Source: Salvator merianae
Lineage: Eukaryota > Chordata > Lepidosauria > Squamata > Teiidae
Direction of reading: 5' to 3'
DNA length: 64,000 nucleotides
NCBI GenBank assembly: GCA_003586115.2
Contig: QVOM02000112.1
Span: 45,187,436-45,251,435, forward strand
Positions 45,961-57,611 of the stretch are shown in pieces. The notes under the pieces were generated by a model, which did no database searches, had not been told where the DNA came from, and saw nothing but the letters and a program-made list of their open reading frames with translations. Numbering within the stretch: position 1 is the first letter of the stretch; each line of letters begins with the position of its first letter. The translations under genes were made by a program, and so were the position numbers.

Positions 45961-48900
45961 TATCTTTGAGGGATCTTTGATATAGGAAAGTTCCCTTTAT
46001 CACCCCATTTCTTACATCCACAGGCACAGAATGGGCTAAGAGGTTAAAGATGGAGAATAGCTGAGTTCTGAATTTCTTTCTTCACTATTGTAATGATACG
46101 TAGGGCCTTTCGGCACTTGCTAGTATTCCTCACCAGCAAGTGTACTAAGGACCTCCCTTCCTTTATTTCACAAGGGCTCTAGAAACAACTCCAGGAGTGG
46201 GCAGCTTCTGGATGTCCAGCTAGAACAGTCTCCAAAGTTGGGCTGGGCTGGGCTGGGCTGGGCCACCGCAGTGTGAACCACACTTGGCCTCTGGCATCAG
46301 CCCCTGCTCTAATCTTGGGTCAAAGCACTTTATCCAGCACAAGACCAGGCACCAAACACTTCATGCTTTAGTGCTAGCTTCATCTAAATGTGCTTCCTTC
46401 TCTACCTTTAGTGATATCTTGTCAAGAAATCCAAGTTATTCAAATTCTTCCATGTTTTGTGAAGTTCAAAAGTTAGATTTTAGAATATGTAATGTACATA
46501 GATTGTTACATTGATACACTGAATTGGATTTGTCTTTTTCCTAGTAATCTCTATTTACTTTTTGAATGTGCTTTGTTATATATATATATCGCTTAAATTT
46601 TTGAGAATTTATAAATGTTAGGATCAGGACTATTATTTAGAGACAGTGCCAATATTGTATAGAAGTTCGATTTTGGTTGAACTTTGGAAAATTTGAACAT
46701 TTGAATTTGGGAATTAGAGTATTTTGAGGCCTGGGCAAATTCAACATGAAATAATACCCAAGAATATTAAGCAATCTTGTTCATTTGATTTTGATTGCTG
46801 AAATTGATTTTGATTGATGAAATTGGCTTCTCCTTCATCTTCTTTGCCATCCAAGATTCCACTGTTCCTGAGATAAATGAATGGTCCGAGCTCCTATTTT
46901 CTTCTTCTTCTTCTTTTGTTCTATATCAACAGTTTAGTGTCATTCTCTTGCTCTTGCTGGTTCCACACCTTTTTGTTTTGCTATTATTGCTTACATTTAG
47001 CTTTTTTGCACTACTGCTCGTTCCCATATCAGTTATTCACTCATTTAATTACTGATTCATCCCAAGTACTGATAGTCATTATTACATACATTTTGCTTAT
47101 TGTTTGTGACTGTTTATTATTAGTATTAATCACTGCTCCTTTAAAGAAAGAAATTATTTAAATGTATCTGGCTTTCTTTCTATTTTATTTCTGATCCAAC
47201 TGATAGGCATTTTTTTTTTAAAAAAAATCCAGTTAAAAGATTCCTATACAAAGATTCTGCAAGGTTGAACTGTTGTTACATGGGGGACAAGGCCTCACAG
47301 GTCCACACTCACAAATGAACTGATGAGGCCCAGAAACTGATTGCAGGACTCCTAATCAGAAAGGACCCTAGAGTGTTCCTATAGCAATTGTGCCCACTCC
47401 CCAATGGACTTGCAGGCTGCCCCCAATGTGTAGCACATGAAAAATGGCCCTGAAAATAGATTGCACTCTCATTCACCCTTACCACCACCATGTAGAGTGA
47501 TAATAGTGATGAAGTCAATTTACCAGGGGCATTTTTTCCCACTACAATTTGGACCAAAACTGGCCAATGTTTCTAGCAAGGACAGAAACTTCACAGCTAC
47601 AGAACTTTCATTCATGCTGAAGCTTCAGAGACTGGAAGGCACTAGCTGAACAAATAATGAACCACCCACACATCCCTGTGGTGGATTCCTTCACTCCTTC
47701 CGGTGAGGCCACCTTTTTTGCTATTGGCTGTATACAGTCAAAAACATAACAGTATAAAATTAAGACCCCAAACGTGAAGCCTTTGGGTACTCATATGCTT
47801 AGCAAGGCCTCACAGAAGAATTAAACTCACAGTTGGAGGTTTTATACTCTGCTTTCTGGGTTTATAAATTATATATGCCCCTTCATGTAAAGGAATAAAC
47901 TGGTTTGGGAGAGGGAAATTACTCAGGTCTAGTTATTCCTAGGGACCCAAACTGTAATGGGTTGGTTTCATGAACTGCCAGAGGCAGAATGCAATGGGTT
48001 GAAGTCACAGGGTTGGGGTAAAGGAAGGAGTTCAGAGGCTAAAATAATGCAAATTTGACAATCTTTATTAAACTGGAGCAAACTAATAAAAGAGTAGTTT
48101 TAAACATCGTAAAATACAGACTCCAATACCAGGCAATGACTTTTCAGAGAAATCAGTAATGGTATACAGGCAACGTAATGAAATCTTGTTAAGATGTCAA
48201 TTCAATTATAACATGAACTGGATTTACTGGGAAAATTAGCTTCCAGTTGACACAACTGGGATCTTAACAGGGTTGGTTTAATGGTCAACTAGCTGGTGTG
48301 GATTCTGAATAGGGGGGGAAAGAGGGAGCCCAAAATGTCTGGAATTTCCAACACAGAACAATTTTTAATAAGAAAATATCAAGGAAATATTTTATCTTTA
48401 TAACGCACAATTGAAACTAATACAGGAATGTAAGCCTGGTGCTGGAAACAGCAGTTTTCACAGGCACAGAAAGAGAGGGTCTACAATTAATCTACCACTC
48501 AAACACAGATTGATACTTTTCAATTGACTAGAGAATCCCACTTGGGAGTGTCTTGGTGTCCTAGGTCTGCGACCCAACCTGGCTGTTCAATTCTCTCCTC
48601 AGCTCTCAACTGCTGAGATGGTACCCTACACATAGATTTGACACTGTCACCCACAAAACCTCCCAACTTCACACTTGCTCTCTTCCAAAGGCACTGACTA
48701 GGTTAAAAACCCAAAGAGGATTGGGCAAAATCTCACCATTGGAGTTTGCTCCTTGTTCTTCTGTTCTGTTAGGGAAAGGGAGCAGTGAGTAGGGTGCTGG
48801 GGGGTTGCTCTTGCAAGCCAAGTTCTCCCTTTTCTAGGGTGTCAAGGGCACAGCTCTTAAGGCCAAGATCTCTTCTCCCTTACTGACTAAAACTAGGTCT

Positions 48901-49944
48901 AATTATAGGAGGGAAAAGCAGTTGGGGGGGGTCACTTGGACCATCTAAGGCAGGGACCAAGGAAGACAACAGATGTTATGTAGCTCTTGGGATACCTGTA
49001 CCAAGGTGGCAGGATTGGAGAAATTAACATTATCAATTAACATTATCTCTGACAGCTGGAGTATCTTATGAGGAAGTACTTCTCAACTGAAGATTTATGC
49101 TGATCAGGCAGTCACAGATTTTCTGTGTCAGGCTATTCCTAAAACATATTTATAGTGGGCTTTCCTTTCAGGTTAAAATGATTTGAGACAAGAATCTAGA
49201 GGAATATTTCCAAATGAAAAGACTATAGTTTATAATCTCAACTCACCAGACCAGTTTCTTAAATGACCGTGATGCCAAAGATAATCACTGCAAGATGCAG
49301 CACATTAATCTTTGAATTAATTGCATGACATCTGAAATCAGTCTCAGGTTTATCTTATCTCCCAAGTATGATCCAAAAATATCCATGCTTTATGGAGACA
49401 TTTCCCCTTTGTGCAAATACAGTATCTGGGGGGACAAATATTTTGCACCTAGCTGGAGTTGCTTCAATATATGCTTTTCCCTTTATACTAGCCTGTGTTA
49501 ACATGGTCCCATTGACAGCAATATAGACACCACACTCAGCAGCTGTTGTGATCCTGCACATTCAAATGCACAGGTCTTTATTCATAATTGGTCTTTAGTT
49601 GGGGACACCTGGTATAAAGTAACTCATACACTGAGCTTTTACAGAGCAATCGCTTTCAGAATTGCAAAGACTTACCTGTGCATTTCTTATTTTAATTTTG
49701 CATACTAGGTAGCGATAAATTACTTCTTTCAGCAACAAATGCATAGGAACCACCATTTATTGGCAGGAAATAGTATGAGAATTCCATATACACACCTGAA
49801 ACAATAGCTGTACAGTGCAAGACATGATGACGGCAATTCTCTTGTATTTTCCCTAGACCAACAAGGAAAACTAACAATGTATTTTAATGGTTTGCTATTC
49901 TCTTCACACTGTGAATTCACTTCAGGACCTACTAAATCACTTCC
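45961..49944. other. Long stretch with little recognisable content
   Basis: A family D fragment is at 46102-46170 (GGGCCTTTCGGCACTTGCTAG...CAGCAAGTGTACTAAGGACC). A (GGGCT)n run is at 46240-46263, and TTC-rich runs lie near 46900. At about 47955-48960 the minus strand has AATAAAGATTGTC in a setting that could be a decayed solo LTR, but TG...CA ends and a duplication were not found. No gene recognised. Confidence 0.35.
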
Positions 49945-51300
49945 TTCCAGCAAAATAAAATAGCAACTTTGTATAAAGTTTGCAAAACAAGAAAACAGAT
50001 AGAAGTTCCTACTATGGAGAAGGAAGTTGAGAGGCACATCCATTCAATAAAAACAGAAAAAGTGCCAGGATTGGATGGCTTCCCAATAGCTTTTTACGAA
50101 CAATTCAGTATATTCTTGCCCCACACTTAGTCAAAGTCTTTAACCATATTTTGGAAACTGGCTCGCTCCCTCCTTCCTGGCAAGAAGCCCTGATCACGAC
50201 TCTTCCTAAAAAAAAGGGGAGACCAATCTGGCTACTCTAAATTGTTCTTCCCTATCTTTCCTCTTCAGCTGGACTTCAAAATTTTCACTATTATCCTCGC
50301 CTCCCACCTTTCTCTCATCCTTTCCAGTATTGTGTCTATTGTCCAATACAGATTTTTACCAGAACATCGTATCACTGATCCAGTTAGAATTGTGCTTAAT
50401 TTTATTTCTCATAGTTCCTCCTCCGGCCATTCTCTATCTATAATTGCTATTGGCATGTGCAAGACATTCAACTGATCATGACTTTCTAAATTTCGACTTG
50501 ACCCTAATTCCTGTCTTTAATCAACAACATGTACTCCTTGGCAATAGTAGTCTGGCTGCCAATAATCAAGAAATGCAGCATAAACTGGTACAACAGTGGT
50601 ACATTACACCTAATCACCTTATCCATTTCATCAAGTATCTCCCAAACCACTTTGACCCATAGGGGCACTTATGTCCACTTGTGGTGGTGTTGTGAACAAG
50701 TGAAGCATTTTTTATTGCAATACAAAGGGAGATTCAGTGTATAATCAAAGAACCAGTAGCCATCTCACCAGCCTTTTATTTAATACATGTGTATGTGTCT
50801 AATTCTGCTATCCAAACTAGACCCTTGCTGAACTCTTTATTGCTAGCTGCCAAAATGCAAAATGTTCAGAACTGGAAAACTCATAAATCTTTCACCATAT
50901 GTGCATGATACAGCCACCTATAGGAAAAGGTATCCATTGTAGTTTTCACGATATCGAAGGATTACACTCGGGAAGAACAATATTTCACTGTCTAGCAACC
51001 CCTGTTAACAAGAATGTCTGAAGGAGTTGATCTTGATGTTCCCTCCCATCACCCATTGTATAAATGGCTTTCATCTTAAAGTATGATCTGTAACACTCAT
51101 CTAGAGGTGATGGATGCCAGCTATGTCTTGGGATCAAACTGAAGTTTTATTTTTCAGGCAGAGGGAGGGGAACTAATTGTACTCTTAAGTAATACTGTTC
51201 ATGAATTAATACTGTGTCTGCTGTTTTTTTCCTTGTTCTTTTAGTTCTTGTTCATTCACATTTTCAGTGGTGCTGATGCGTGCCAATAAAATAATTCAAA
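49945..51300 (+). pseudogene. L1 ORF2 relic with internal deletion
   Basis: Plus strand: KVPGLDGFPIAFYEQF (about 50070-50115), then LQLDFKIFTIILASHLS and ITDPVRIVLNFI...SSGHSLSIIAI (50270-50455), the RT fingers and first palm region. Just past IAI, where L1 continues with the D-x-x-KAFD motif and the whole palm, the sequence moves to WYITPNHL (about 50615) and GTYVHLWW...VKHFL (50675-50720), the C-terminal zinc-knuckle region. The catalytic FADD core is therefore missing. AATAAA lies at 51286 near an A-rich end. Shifts are present. Confidence 0.85.
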
Positions 51301-51409
51301 AAATAAACAAGTCACAGGCTTCTACAAATGAGTGGTCACCCAATGTTTGTAATCATGAAACTGATTGCTTAACCTGTTCTGAATTATAAACTACTTCAAG
51401 ATAGCTATA

Positions 51410-51512
51410 ATGTTTTTAGCATGTGCATTTTACATTCTGTTTTTATTGTTGCCACTCTGAGACCTTTGGGTATAGGGCAAGATAAAAATGCAAATGAATA
51501 AATAAATACTGC
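51410..51512 (+). repeat. L2-like LINE 3'-end relic
   Basis: GTTTTTATTGTTGCCACTCTGAGACCTTTGGG...GGGCAAGATAAAAATGCAAATGAATAAATAAATA is the same terminal segment as at 16990-17065 and 57612. Confidence 0.65.
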
Positions 51513-52355
51513 AAAGTGGTATATATTTTAAATAATATTGAGGGCAGTGACCCACTTTATTACACCTTTATTGGCATCATTTGTATGCAGAAATGTTTGC
51601 CTGTTCTACCTGCATTTATTTTAATTATGAATAAAGAGTAGTCACTACTGAAACAAAAAAAAACCCAAGAAAACAGAAAACAGACTTGTAAAAAAAGATT
51701 CACAGTCTTTTGGAATATTGGGAATCATTTAAAACATCTTCATATGATTCCTTGCATGACTTTGAATACCAAAATATTGTAATAGCAGACAATTCCAAGA
51801 TAAGCAGTACTCCAGTATATTTAACCAACGTCATGCCTATTCTGCTTGCAAGTGAAAGGGTGTGCCAATCTGGTGTTAAATGATTAACAGTGTTCTATAT
51901 TCTGTTAACATTTTACTGGTTTAATAAACAGTACAGAGATAAATTTATCCTACAGAACTAATGCCCTGTATTAAATGTACAATGTTTCACTTTAAGTAGC
52001 CTGTTGGGGTTAATTAACATTTCTTCCAACCCATACATTTTCTCAAGAGGAAATTCAATTTGTCTGTTAAAACTTTTTTCCTAATTAAACATGTACATTG
52101 GTGAATAATCACTGATAATTGTTCAGAAACTTAATGCTTGTGCTAACTCTTCCAACAGCTAGATGGAACAGTTTTTTAGTGCAATAGCCTGTCCAAAAGT
52201 AAGGACAGTTGATCTCAAAGAGTCCCTGAAACTAGAATTCACTTTCCACAATTAATCTCTTTGATTAGACAGCAAAGTAATATGGATGAATCAGCTAATT
52301 CAGAGTAATTTCATTCAGAACTTTCAACAGATTAATTAAGAAGCAAAACATCACG
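51513..52355. other. No recognisable feature
   Basis: AT-rich, no supported motif. Confidence 0.45.
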
Positions 52356-52472
52356 AAGGGCAATTCCACATTGGCCAGTATACTGGATCAGCAAGCATAC
52401 TAGGAGCCTCCCTTTCACATGTTGCTGTGGGTGGGGCCTCCCTTAGATCACACCAGCATCCAGAATTGCCCA
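52356..52472. mobile_element. MITE family D
   Basis: Left GGGCAATTCCACATTGGCCAG and right CACCAGCATCCAGAATTGCCC are inverted. GCATACTAGGAGCCTCCC and GGGGCCTCCCTTAG blocks match 34976-35117. The right half is shortened. Confidence 0.6.
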
Positions 52473-53628
52473 AAGACTCAAACAGCTGAATAAGAAGAAA
52501 AAGAGCAAAAAGCACATAAGTCCTTTACTTTGCAAACACTGAGATGGTTAGGAGAGCAGTACTTCTGAGTATATGTGCAGAGAATTGGACTGTTGATTTA
52601 TTATATCCAGTGACGACTGAAAAAACAGAACCAGTGTGTGGAGGGGAGACACAGAACTGAATCCAGACTGAATATCTACTTGACTGTGGAAACATATTGG
52701 GTGACATATTTTCAAGCTTGTTGAGACAACAAGATGGAGAATGTGTGCCATCTTTGAGTTTTTCAGGCAAGTGAAGGATATAAATTAATGAATAATAGAA
52801 GTACAGGAGATTTGTTCCATTTTTCAGATGGATGCTACACAAATTTTCTCATTATTCTGCTTCCCATCACTAACAATGCTATAGTATGAAAATGCTGATC
52901 GACCATATCCTCAAAATAGTCCTATGAAGTAGACTAGATTGAAAGGCAGAGACTAGCCTAATTTCACTTGGCTGCATCTATACACATCTTTGAGGGTTGC
53001 CTCCATGACAGAGCAGATTAATACTGGCCATATCAAAGGTCCGTATCCCATCCCAAGGCAATGGATTTCCTACTTACAGGCTGCTGCATCATGTCAATAC
53101 AACTGTGGGCAATCATTTGGCCAGTGTTGCAGCCATGTAGCATGGCCAGCAGTCACAAAAGCCACAAAATAGCTATAGAGCACAGGTGGCTGCCCATATG
53201 CCACCCTAAGCCACACCAGTTTGATCAGTCTTGAGAAGGCTTTTACATGATGACAGCTCACTCCTACCTTATGTGTGGAAGCAGCTTTAGTGTCCTTCCA
53301 TGACTTAATGAGAATTTGAACCCAGAGATTCCTACCACATTGTCTTATGTCTTTCATTATCATTCCTAATGAATAATAGAAGATCCATGTACAGTTACTG
53401 ATACCATAATTGTTCTTCAGCAATTAATGCTGAAAGTAAATTATTTATATAAAATAAAATACTGGTGTTGAAATTTTCTACATTCTGTCTCTGGAAGCTC
53501 AAAATTCTATCTCTTTAACATTTGCAAGTGCACCAAATTATCATAAAATATTTACAGTCAGACAAGTTAAGTTATTGTACCTATGTGAATTGTTCTTCAT
53601 AACATTTTTCCATCTGCAGATTAGAAGT
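52473..53628. other. No recognisable feature
   Basis: AT-rich, no supported motif. Confidence 0.45.
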
Positions 53629-53785
53629 TCAGAAGAAGGAGGAGGAGGAGGAGGAGGAGGAGGAGGAGGAGGAGGAGGCGGAGGAGGAGGAGACGAAGAA
53701 GAAGAAGAAGAAGAAGAAGAAGAAGAAGAAGAAGAAGAAGAAGAAGAAGAAGAAGAAGAAGAAGAAGAAGAAGAAGAAGAAGAAA
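53629..53785. repeat. (GGA)n(GAA)n microsatellite
   Basis: About 20 GGA triplets (one interrupted by GGC) followed directly by about 30 GAA triplets, 157 bp in all and nearly pure. The long poly-glutamate, poly-glycine, poly-serine and poly-proline open frames here are products of the repeat. Purine-only strands of this kind can form triplex DNA (established for GAA repeats). Confidence 0.95.
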
Positions 53786-54250
53786 ACCATTGATTGGAAT
53801 TGACCTGGGGTTTCAGACCAAGCACCAGAGTATATATGCAGTCAATGGCAAACAATTGACTTTAATGGAATCAGACTGTTTCCGTCCAAAGCAAGCTCCA
53901 TTGATCTGTGAATGCACACTTCATTGCTGGATCCAAGACAAAAAGTCTGCACTGTATAATCAGCACAAAATTCCCATTGACTGAAACTCCTAATCTTTGA
54001 TATCAACTCACTGCAAGTTGGTTATTGATAAATAAATAATAATAAAAAAGAAATACTACATAAATGATGTTGGTCAATTTCAAGCAATTTTCAAGAATAA
54101 ATTAGAAAATACAGGCTGTTTCTACACTAACCAGGTCAGGTCAGAATCAGTGGGTTTGGATCAGCCAGGCATGTTGATTCCAACTATGGAATGGCATGGG
54201 TAGGATCAGCACCATCTGCATGATGGCATTGATCTAGATCAGCCCACACT
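53786..54250. other. No recognisable feature
   Basis: No supported motif. Confidence 0.45.
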
Positions 54251-54430
54251 GGCCTTTTCTGCATTTGGCCTTATTCCAGATTATATCTTGGAATTGGGAT
54301 CTGCCATCTGCATGCTACTATGAACTATGGCAGGCCCCACCTGGGGCCTGCTATAATCAACACTAGCATGTGGATAGCAGGTCCCTATTCTGGGATATAG
54401 TCCAGAATAAAGCCAGGTGCAGAAAGGCCC
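54251..54430. mobile_element. MITE family A, best-preserved copy
   Basis: Left GGCCTTTTCTGCATTTGGCC, right CAGGTGCAGAAAGGCCC. TTATTCCAGATTATATCTTGG pairs with the inverted CTGGGATATAGTCCAGAATAA. The arms CTGCCATCTGCATGCTACTA and TAGCATGTGGATAGCAGG meet around GGCAGGCCCCACCTGGGGCCTG. Nearly a full hairpin of 180 bp. Confidence 0.8.
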
Positions 54431-54486
54431 ATTATGTCCTCAAAGCTGATGTGAGTGTCAGTGACTGATCCAAAGACTTAGAGACT

Positions 54487-54980
54487 GGGTGATTTCGCAC
54501 TTAGAAGAGTAGAACCTACTAATTAGCAGGGTTCAGGCTGGCCAGGATCAGGTATGCTGATGAGAATTTGCACTTGTCAGCAATGGAACTGTTTGCGAGC
54601 TGACCAACAGGGGGAGTAGTATGAATGGGAATGCACTGATTAGGAAGCTGTGTTCGAACCCAGAGGAGCATCATTTGAAGTTGTCTTTGAAATGACAACC
54701 GGGTTCCAAAGCCAAAAGTGCAAACTGGATTGTAAAACATCGGACAGTGCCTGTGTGGCCCCGCTGGCACCTCCCCACCACCATTTCAAACCCAGAAGTA
54801 GTGCGAATGCAGCTCCCCGGTCTACACCTGATCGCGCAAGCCAGATTCCAAACTACAATTTACTTCACCAGCGCTGCTCAGCTTCAGGTAGGCATCAGGT
54901 GGGCTTCAGTGAGCTTCAAGGCAGCTGATTCCATTTGTAGGTGCAAATGCACCTCACTAGCAAGTGGACAGAAACGTTCC
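54487..54980. mobile_element. MITE family B, diverged
   Basis: The left end GGGTGATTTCGCACTTAG is a mutated GGGCCTGTTCGCACTTAG. The interior has GCGAGCTGACCAACAGGGGGAG, AGCTGTGTTCGAACCCAGAGG, GGTAGGCATCAGGTGGGCTTC and GTGCAAATGCACC, all shared with the 55307 copy. The right end GCAAGTGGACAGAAACG is degraded. Confidence 0.65.
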
Positions 54981-55306
54981 TCTTGCAAAGTGCCAACAGG
55001 GTTACTAGGAACAAAAGTTACAAGCCTCAGAGCCTCTGAGGGACACATCCAGAAATGCATCCCCTGTGGTAGTCCAGAACATGGGAGGCATGCCATCTGT
55101 ATGCCTTCAGTGTTCAAGATCAGACCTACTGCTATGCTGGTATTTGTGTCTACCAGTATTCCTAATTAGTGCCCCCTGATCATGATCACACATTCTCTGA
55201 TGCAGACAGAGCATTCCAGCAAGGGGGGTGGCCACAGAGATTCACATTAATGTGCAGATCTATGTAGCCTAGAAGCTTACTACACAGGCCCTTAATCTGA
55301 ATTTAA

Positions 55307-55990
55307 GGCCTGTTCGCATTTACAATGGTATGACAGTATAACTAGCACAGTTTGGGCCGGTAGGGTTCGAGTACGGAGAGAGGTCTTCACACCTGTCAGT
55401 GCTGGAACACTCCGCAAGCTGACCAGCATTGGACGCAGTGCAAATGGGAGCATACTAGTTCAGTAGCTGTGTTTGAACCCAGAGGGTCTGTGTTTGAACC
55501 CAGAGGGTCTGTGTTCAAACCTAGAGGGTCTGTGTTTGAACCCAGAGGGTCTATATTTGAACCTAGAGGGTCTCTGTTTGAACCCAGAGGGTCTGTGTTT
55601 GAACTTAGAGGGTCTCTGTTTGAACCCAGGGGATCTGTGTTTGAACCTAGAGGGTCTGTGTTCGAACCTGTGTCCGAAAAGGCCACCAGGGTCTGGACCC
55701 CAAGATCCGAACTGGGGTGCAAACCGGCAGACTGCACCTGCGCAGCCCCGCCGACCCTGCCCCACCACCATTTTGAACCCAGAAATGGTTCAAACGCACC
55801 TTCCCTGATCCTCATCTGATCGTGCAGGTCGGGTTGGAGACTACAAATTAGTTGACCACAGCTGGTTGGATTCAGGTAAGCATCAGGTGGGCTTTGGTAG
55901 ATTTCGGGTGAGCTGAGGCTGTTCACAAGTGCAGATCCTGCATTCTAGCATGCGTCCTGAAACGTACCACTCGCTAAGTGCAAACAGGCC
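55307..55990. mobile_element. MITE family B with minisatellite expansion
   Basis: Begins GGCCTGTTCGCATTTACAATGG and ends CGCTAAGTGCAAACAGGCC. TTA stands on both sides (55303-55305 and 55991-55993, allowing one extra A at the left), a 3-bp duplication. The interior parallels 42643 in reverse orientation. It contains nine 21-bp repeats that lengthen it to 684 bp, compared with about 517-538 bp in the other copies. Confidence 0.82.
55472..55660. repeat. 21-bp minisatellite inside MITE B
   Basis: Nine units of GTTTGAACCCAGAGGGTCTGT with few substitutions. Because 21 is a multiple of three, both strands stay open and give spurious frames reading FEPRGSV and SNTDPLG repeats, up to 176 codons. The 42643 copy has about three degenerate units; the other copies have one or fewer. 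Confidence 0.92.
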
Positions 55991-56290
55991 TTAGAGTCTG
56001 TGCAGTAAGGGCCATAGTTTCAAAAAGACAGGTGTTTACAGTCATTTGGCTTGAATAAATTTTATCATACAGAATTGTGCTTTTTAAATCAAAAGAATTG
56101 CAAACTATTACAAGTTAGTAAACTGTATGCTATAAATCTGTAAATGAGAGTAAATAAGTAAATTTATAGACATAATACCCTAATTTGCCTTATCAGAGTC
56201 TGGAAGCTAGAGTTGGGGCCTTTTCACACTTTGAACTAGTGAGCATTAGGAACATCATTAGCAAAGCGGCTCCACACTTTGTGGAGGTCC

Positions 56291-56731
56291 CAGCGGCGTA
56301 GCTATATGTTCCGCCACCCGGGGCGGACCGAACGGCGACAGCTGAGCAGGACGCCCCACCCTGCAAGACGCCCCGCCCTGCAGGACGCCTACTCCCGCTG
56401 CCGCCGTAATGATGGCCACGCGCGCGCACGCCAGCCAGCACGGTGAGCGAGCGAGCGAGCGGTGGGCGGGGCGAGCGAGCGAGCGAGCGGTGGGCGGGGC
56501 GAGCGAGCGAGTGAGCGGCGGGTGGAGCAAGCGAGCGAGCGGCGGGCGGGGCGGGGCGAGCGAGGCGAGCGGCGGGCGGGGCGAGCGAGCGGCGGACGTG
56601 CCGGTAAGCCGCCTAAAAGCCAACCGGACGCAGGGCGGGCGGGAGGGCCCAGCTCAAAGGCGGGCGCCGCCCCCAACAAGGCGCCGCCCGGTGCGCACCG
56701 CCCCCCGCGCACCCCCCTTGCTACGCCAGTG
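56291..56731. mobile_element. GC-rich hAT element nested in MITE C
   Basis: Begins CAGCGGCGTAGCTATATG and ends CCTTGCTACGCCAGTG, the widespread hAT end CAGYGGCGTAGC in inverted form. The 8-bp duplication GGAGGTCC is perfect (56283-56290 and 56732-56739). 441 bp, non-coding, very GC- and CpG-rich. Arginine/alanine/glycine-rich open frames of 68-211 codons on both strands run through it and are composition artefacts. Confidence 0.92.
56443..56600. repeat. GCGA/GGCGGGCGGGGC tandem repeat inside the hAT element
   Basis: Blocks of GAGCGAGCGAGCG alternate with GTGGGCGGGGC or GGCGGGCGGGGC in units of roughly 32-37 bp, about five times. It has the highest CpG density of the window, and the G-rich runs may form G-quadruplexes. 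Confidence 0.8.
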
Positions 56732-57127
56732 GGAGGTCCTCATGACCTGGAGCAGCATACTGCTTCTTACAATGACTAATAGTTGTGATGCACTAATTTG
56801 TGCTCCACAGTTTGACCAGGAGCTGCTGTCAAGCACCCAGTCAAGAGCATTCTCACCCATTTACATGGTAGCTGCACCTGTGCAATTGTGTGATTATGCC
56901 TGTGCCTGCTTGCATCATCCACGGTGCTGCAGGTCACCATGGCAGTGGCCAGAAGTTTTTCAGCCACTGTCATGGCAAAGGCTGAGCACACGATACCAGC
57001 ATTTGCACCATGAATGCTGGTATCCTGCTGATCTTCAAGAATAGGGCCATACAGTGTGGACGGTGTCTGTGCTACATGTTCAATTCCACATTGGAAAGTG
57101 ATAACTATCCCATTCTAACGTGGAAAA

Positions 57128-57475
57128 TGAGGGCATCTTCTCACTTGTTGCTAGCAAGCGTCAAGCACACTTGCTAGTCAAGTGTTTCTACAGTAGATAG
57201 AGGCCTGAGCTGCCAAGAGCAGGATATCACTGCTCCTGATCACTCCTACCTGTGGCACACAAATTTGCAGGTTGTCATGGCAGCAGCCAGACACTTCCCA
57301 GTCACTGCCATGATCAGGATCAGGACAGCTACTGGCATTTGCACCACAAATGCTAGTAGCCTCCTAGAGTTAAGTAATTACAGCCATGCAGTCCAGACAA
57401 TGTCCGCGCTACATGGTAAATTATCTTGATAGAACTGACTAATTAGTCTAAAAGTAAATATAACCCATAGTTAGG
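57128..57475. mobile_element. MITE family C/GGGCC-type, shortened
   Basis: GGGCATCTTCTCACTTGTTGC at the left resembles GGGCCTTTTCACACTT. CTAGCAAGCGTCAAGCACACTTGC resembles the 43395 copy, as do CATGGCAGCAGCCAGACACTTCCCAGTCACTGCCATG and ACAATGTCCGCGCTACATGG. The right end is TCTAAAAGTAAATATAACCC, degraded. Confidence 0.55.
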
Positions 57476-57611
57476 ATCTGGTTGGATTCTGTGGAATTCA
57501 CAATGGCAGGTTATAATGACAAGACCCATCTGAACAGCCTCACCTTACAGCAGTGACTGCACACAGCTCTGCCAGGGAGGGAGGGAGGGAGGATTATATT
57601 TTATATATGTT

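Larger units (their letters stand above)
56215..57125. mobile_element. MITE family C, interrupted by a hAT element
   Basis: The left end GGGGCCTTTTCACACTTTG is followed by CTAGTGAGCATTAGG and TTTGTGGAGGTCC; the family continues after the inserted hAT element at 56732 with GGAGGTCCTCATGACCTGG, GACCAGGAGCTGCTG and CACCATGGCAGTGGCCAG blocks. The right part ends around CACATTGGAAAGTGATAAC...CATTCTAACGTGG without a clean GGCCC end. Confidence 0.7.

Noticed and set aside
53541..53855. Poly-glutamate, poly-glycine and poly-serine/proline frames
   Set aside because: Direct product of the (GGA)n(GAA)n tract; no start context or flanking coding sequence.
55396..55926. 176-codon minus-strand and 116-codon plus-strand frames with 7-residue repeats
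   Set aside because: Both come from the 21-bp minisatellite inside a MITE. The repeat length is divisible by three, so both strands stay open.
56258..57044. Frames of up to 211 codons rich in Arg, Ala, Gly and Ser
   Set aside because: They run through a GC-rich tandem repeat in a nested hAT element whose boundaries are fixed by an 8-bp duplication.
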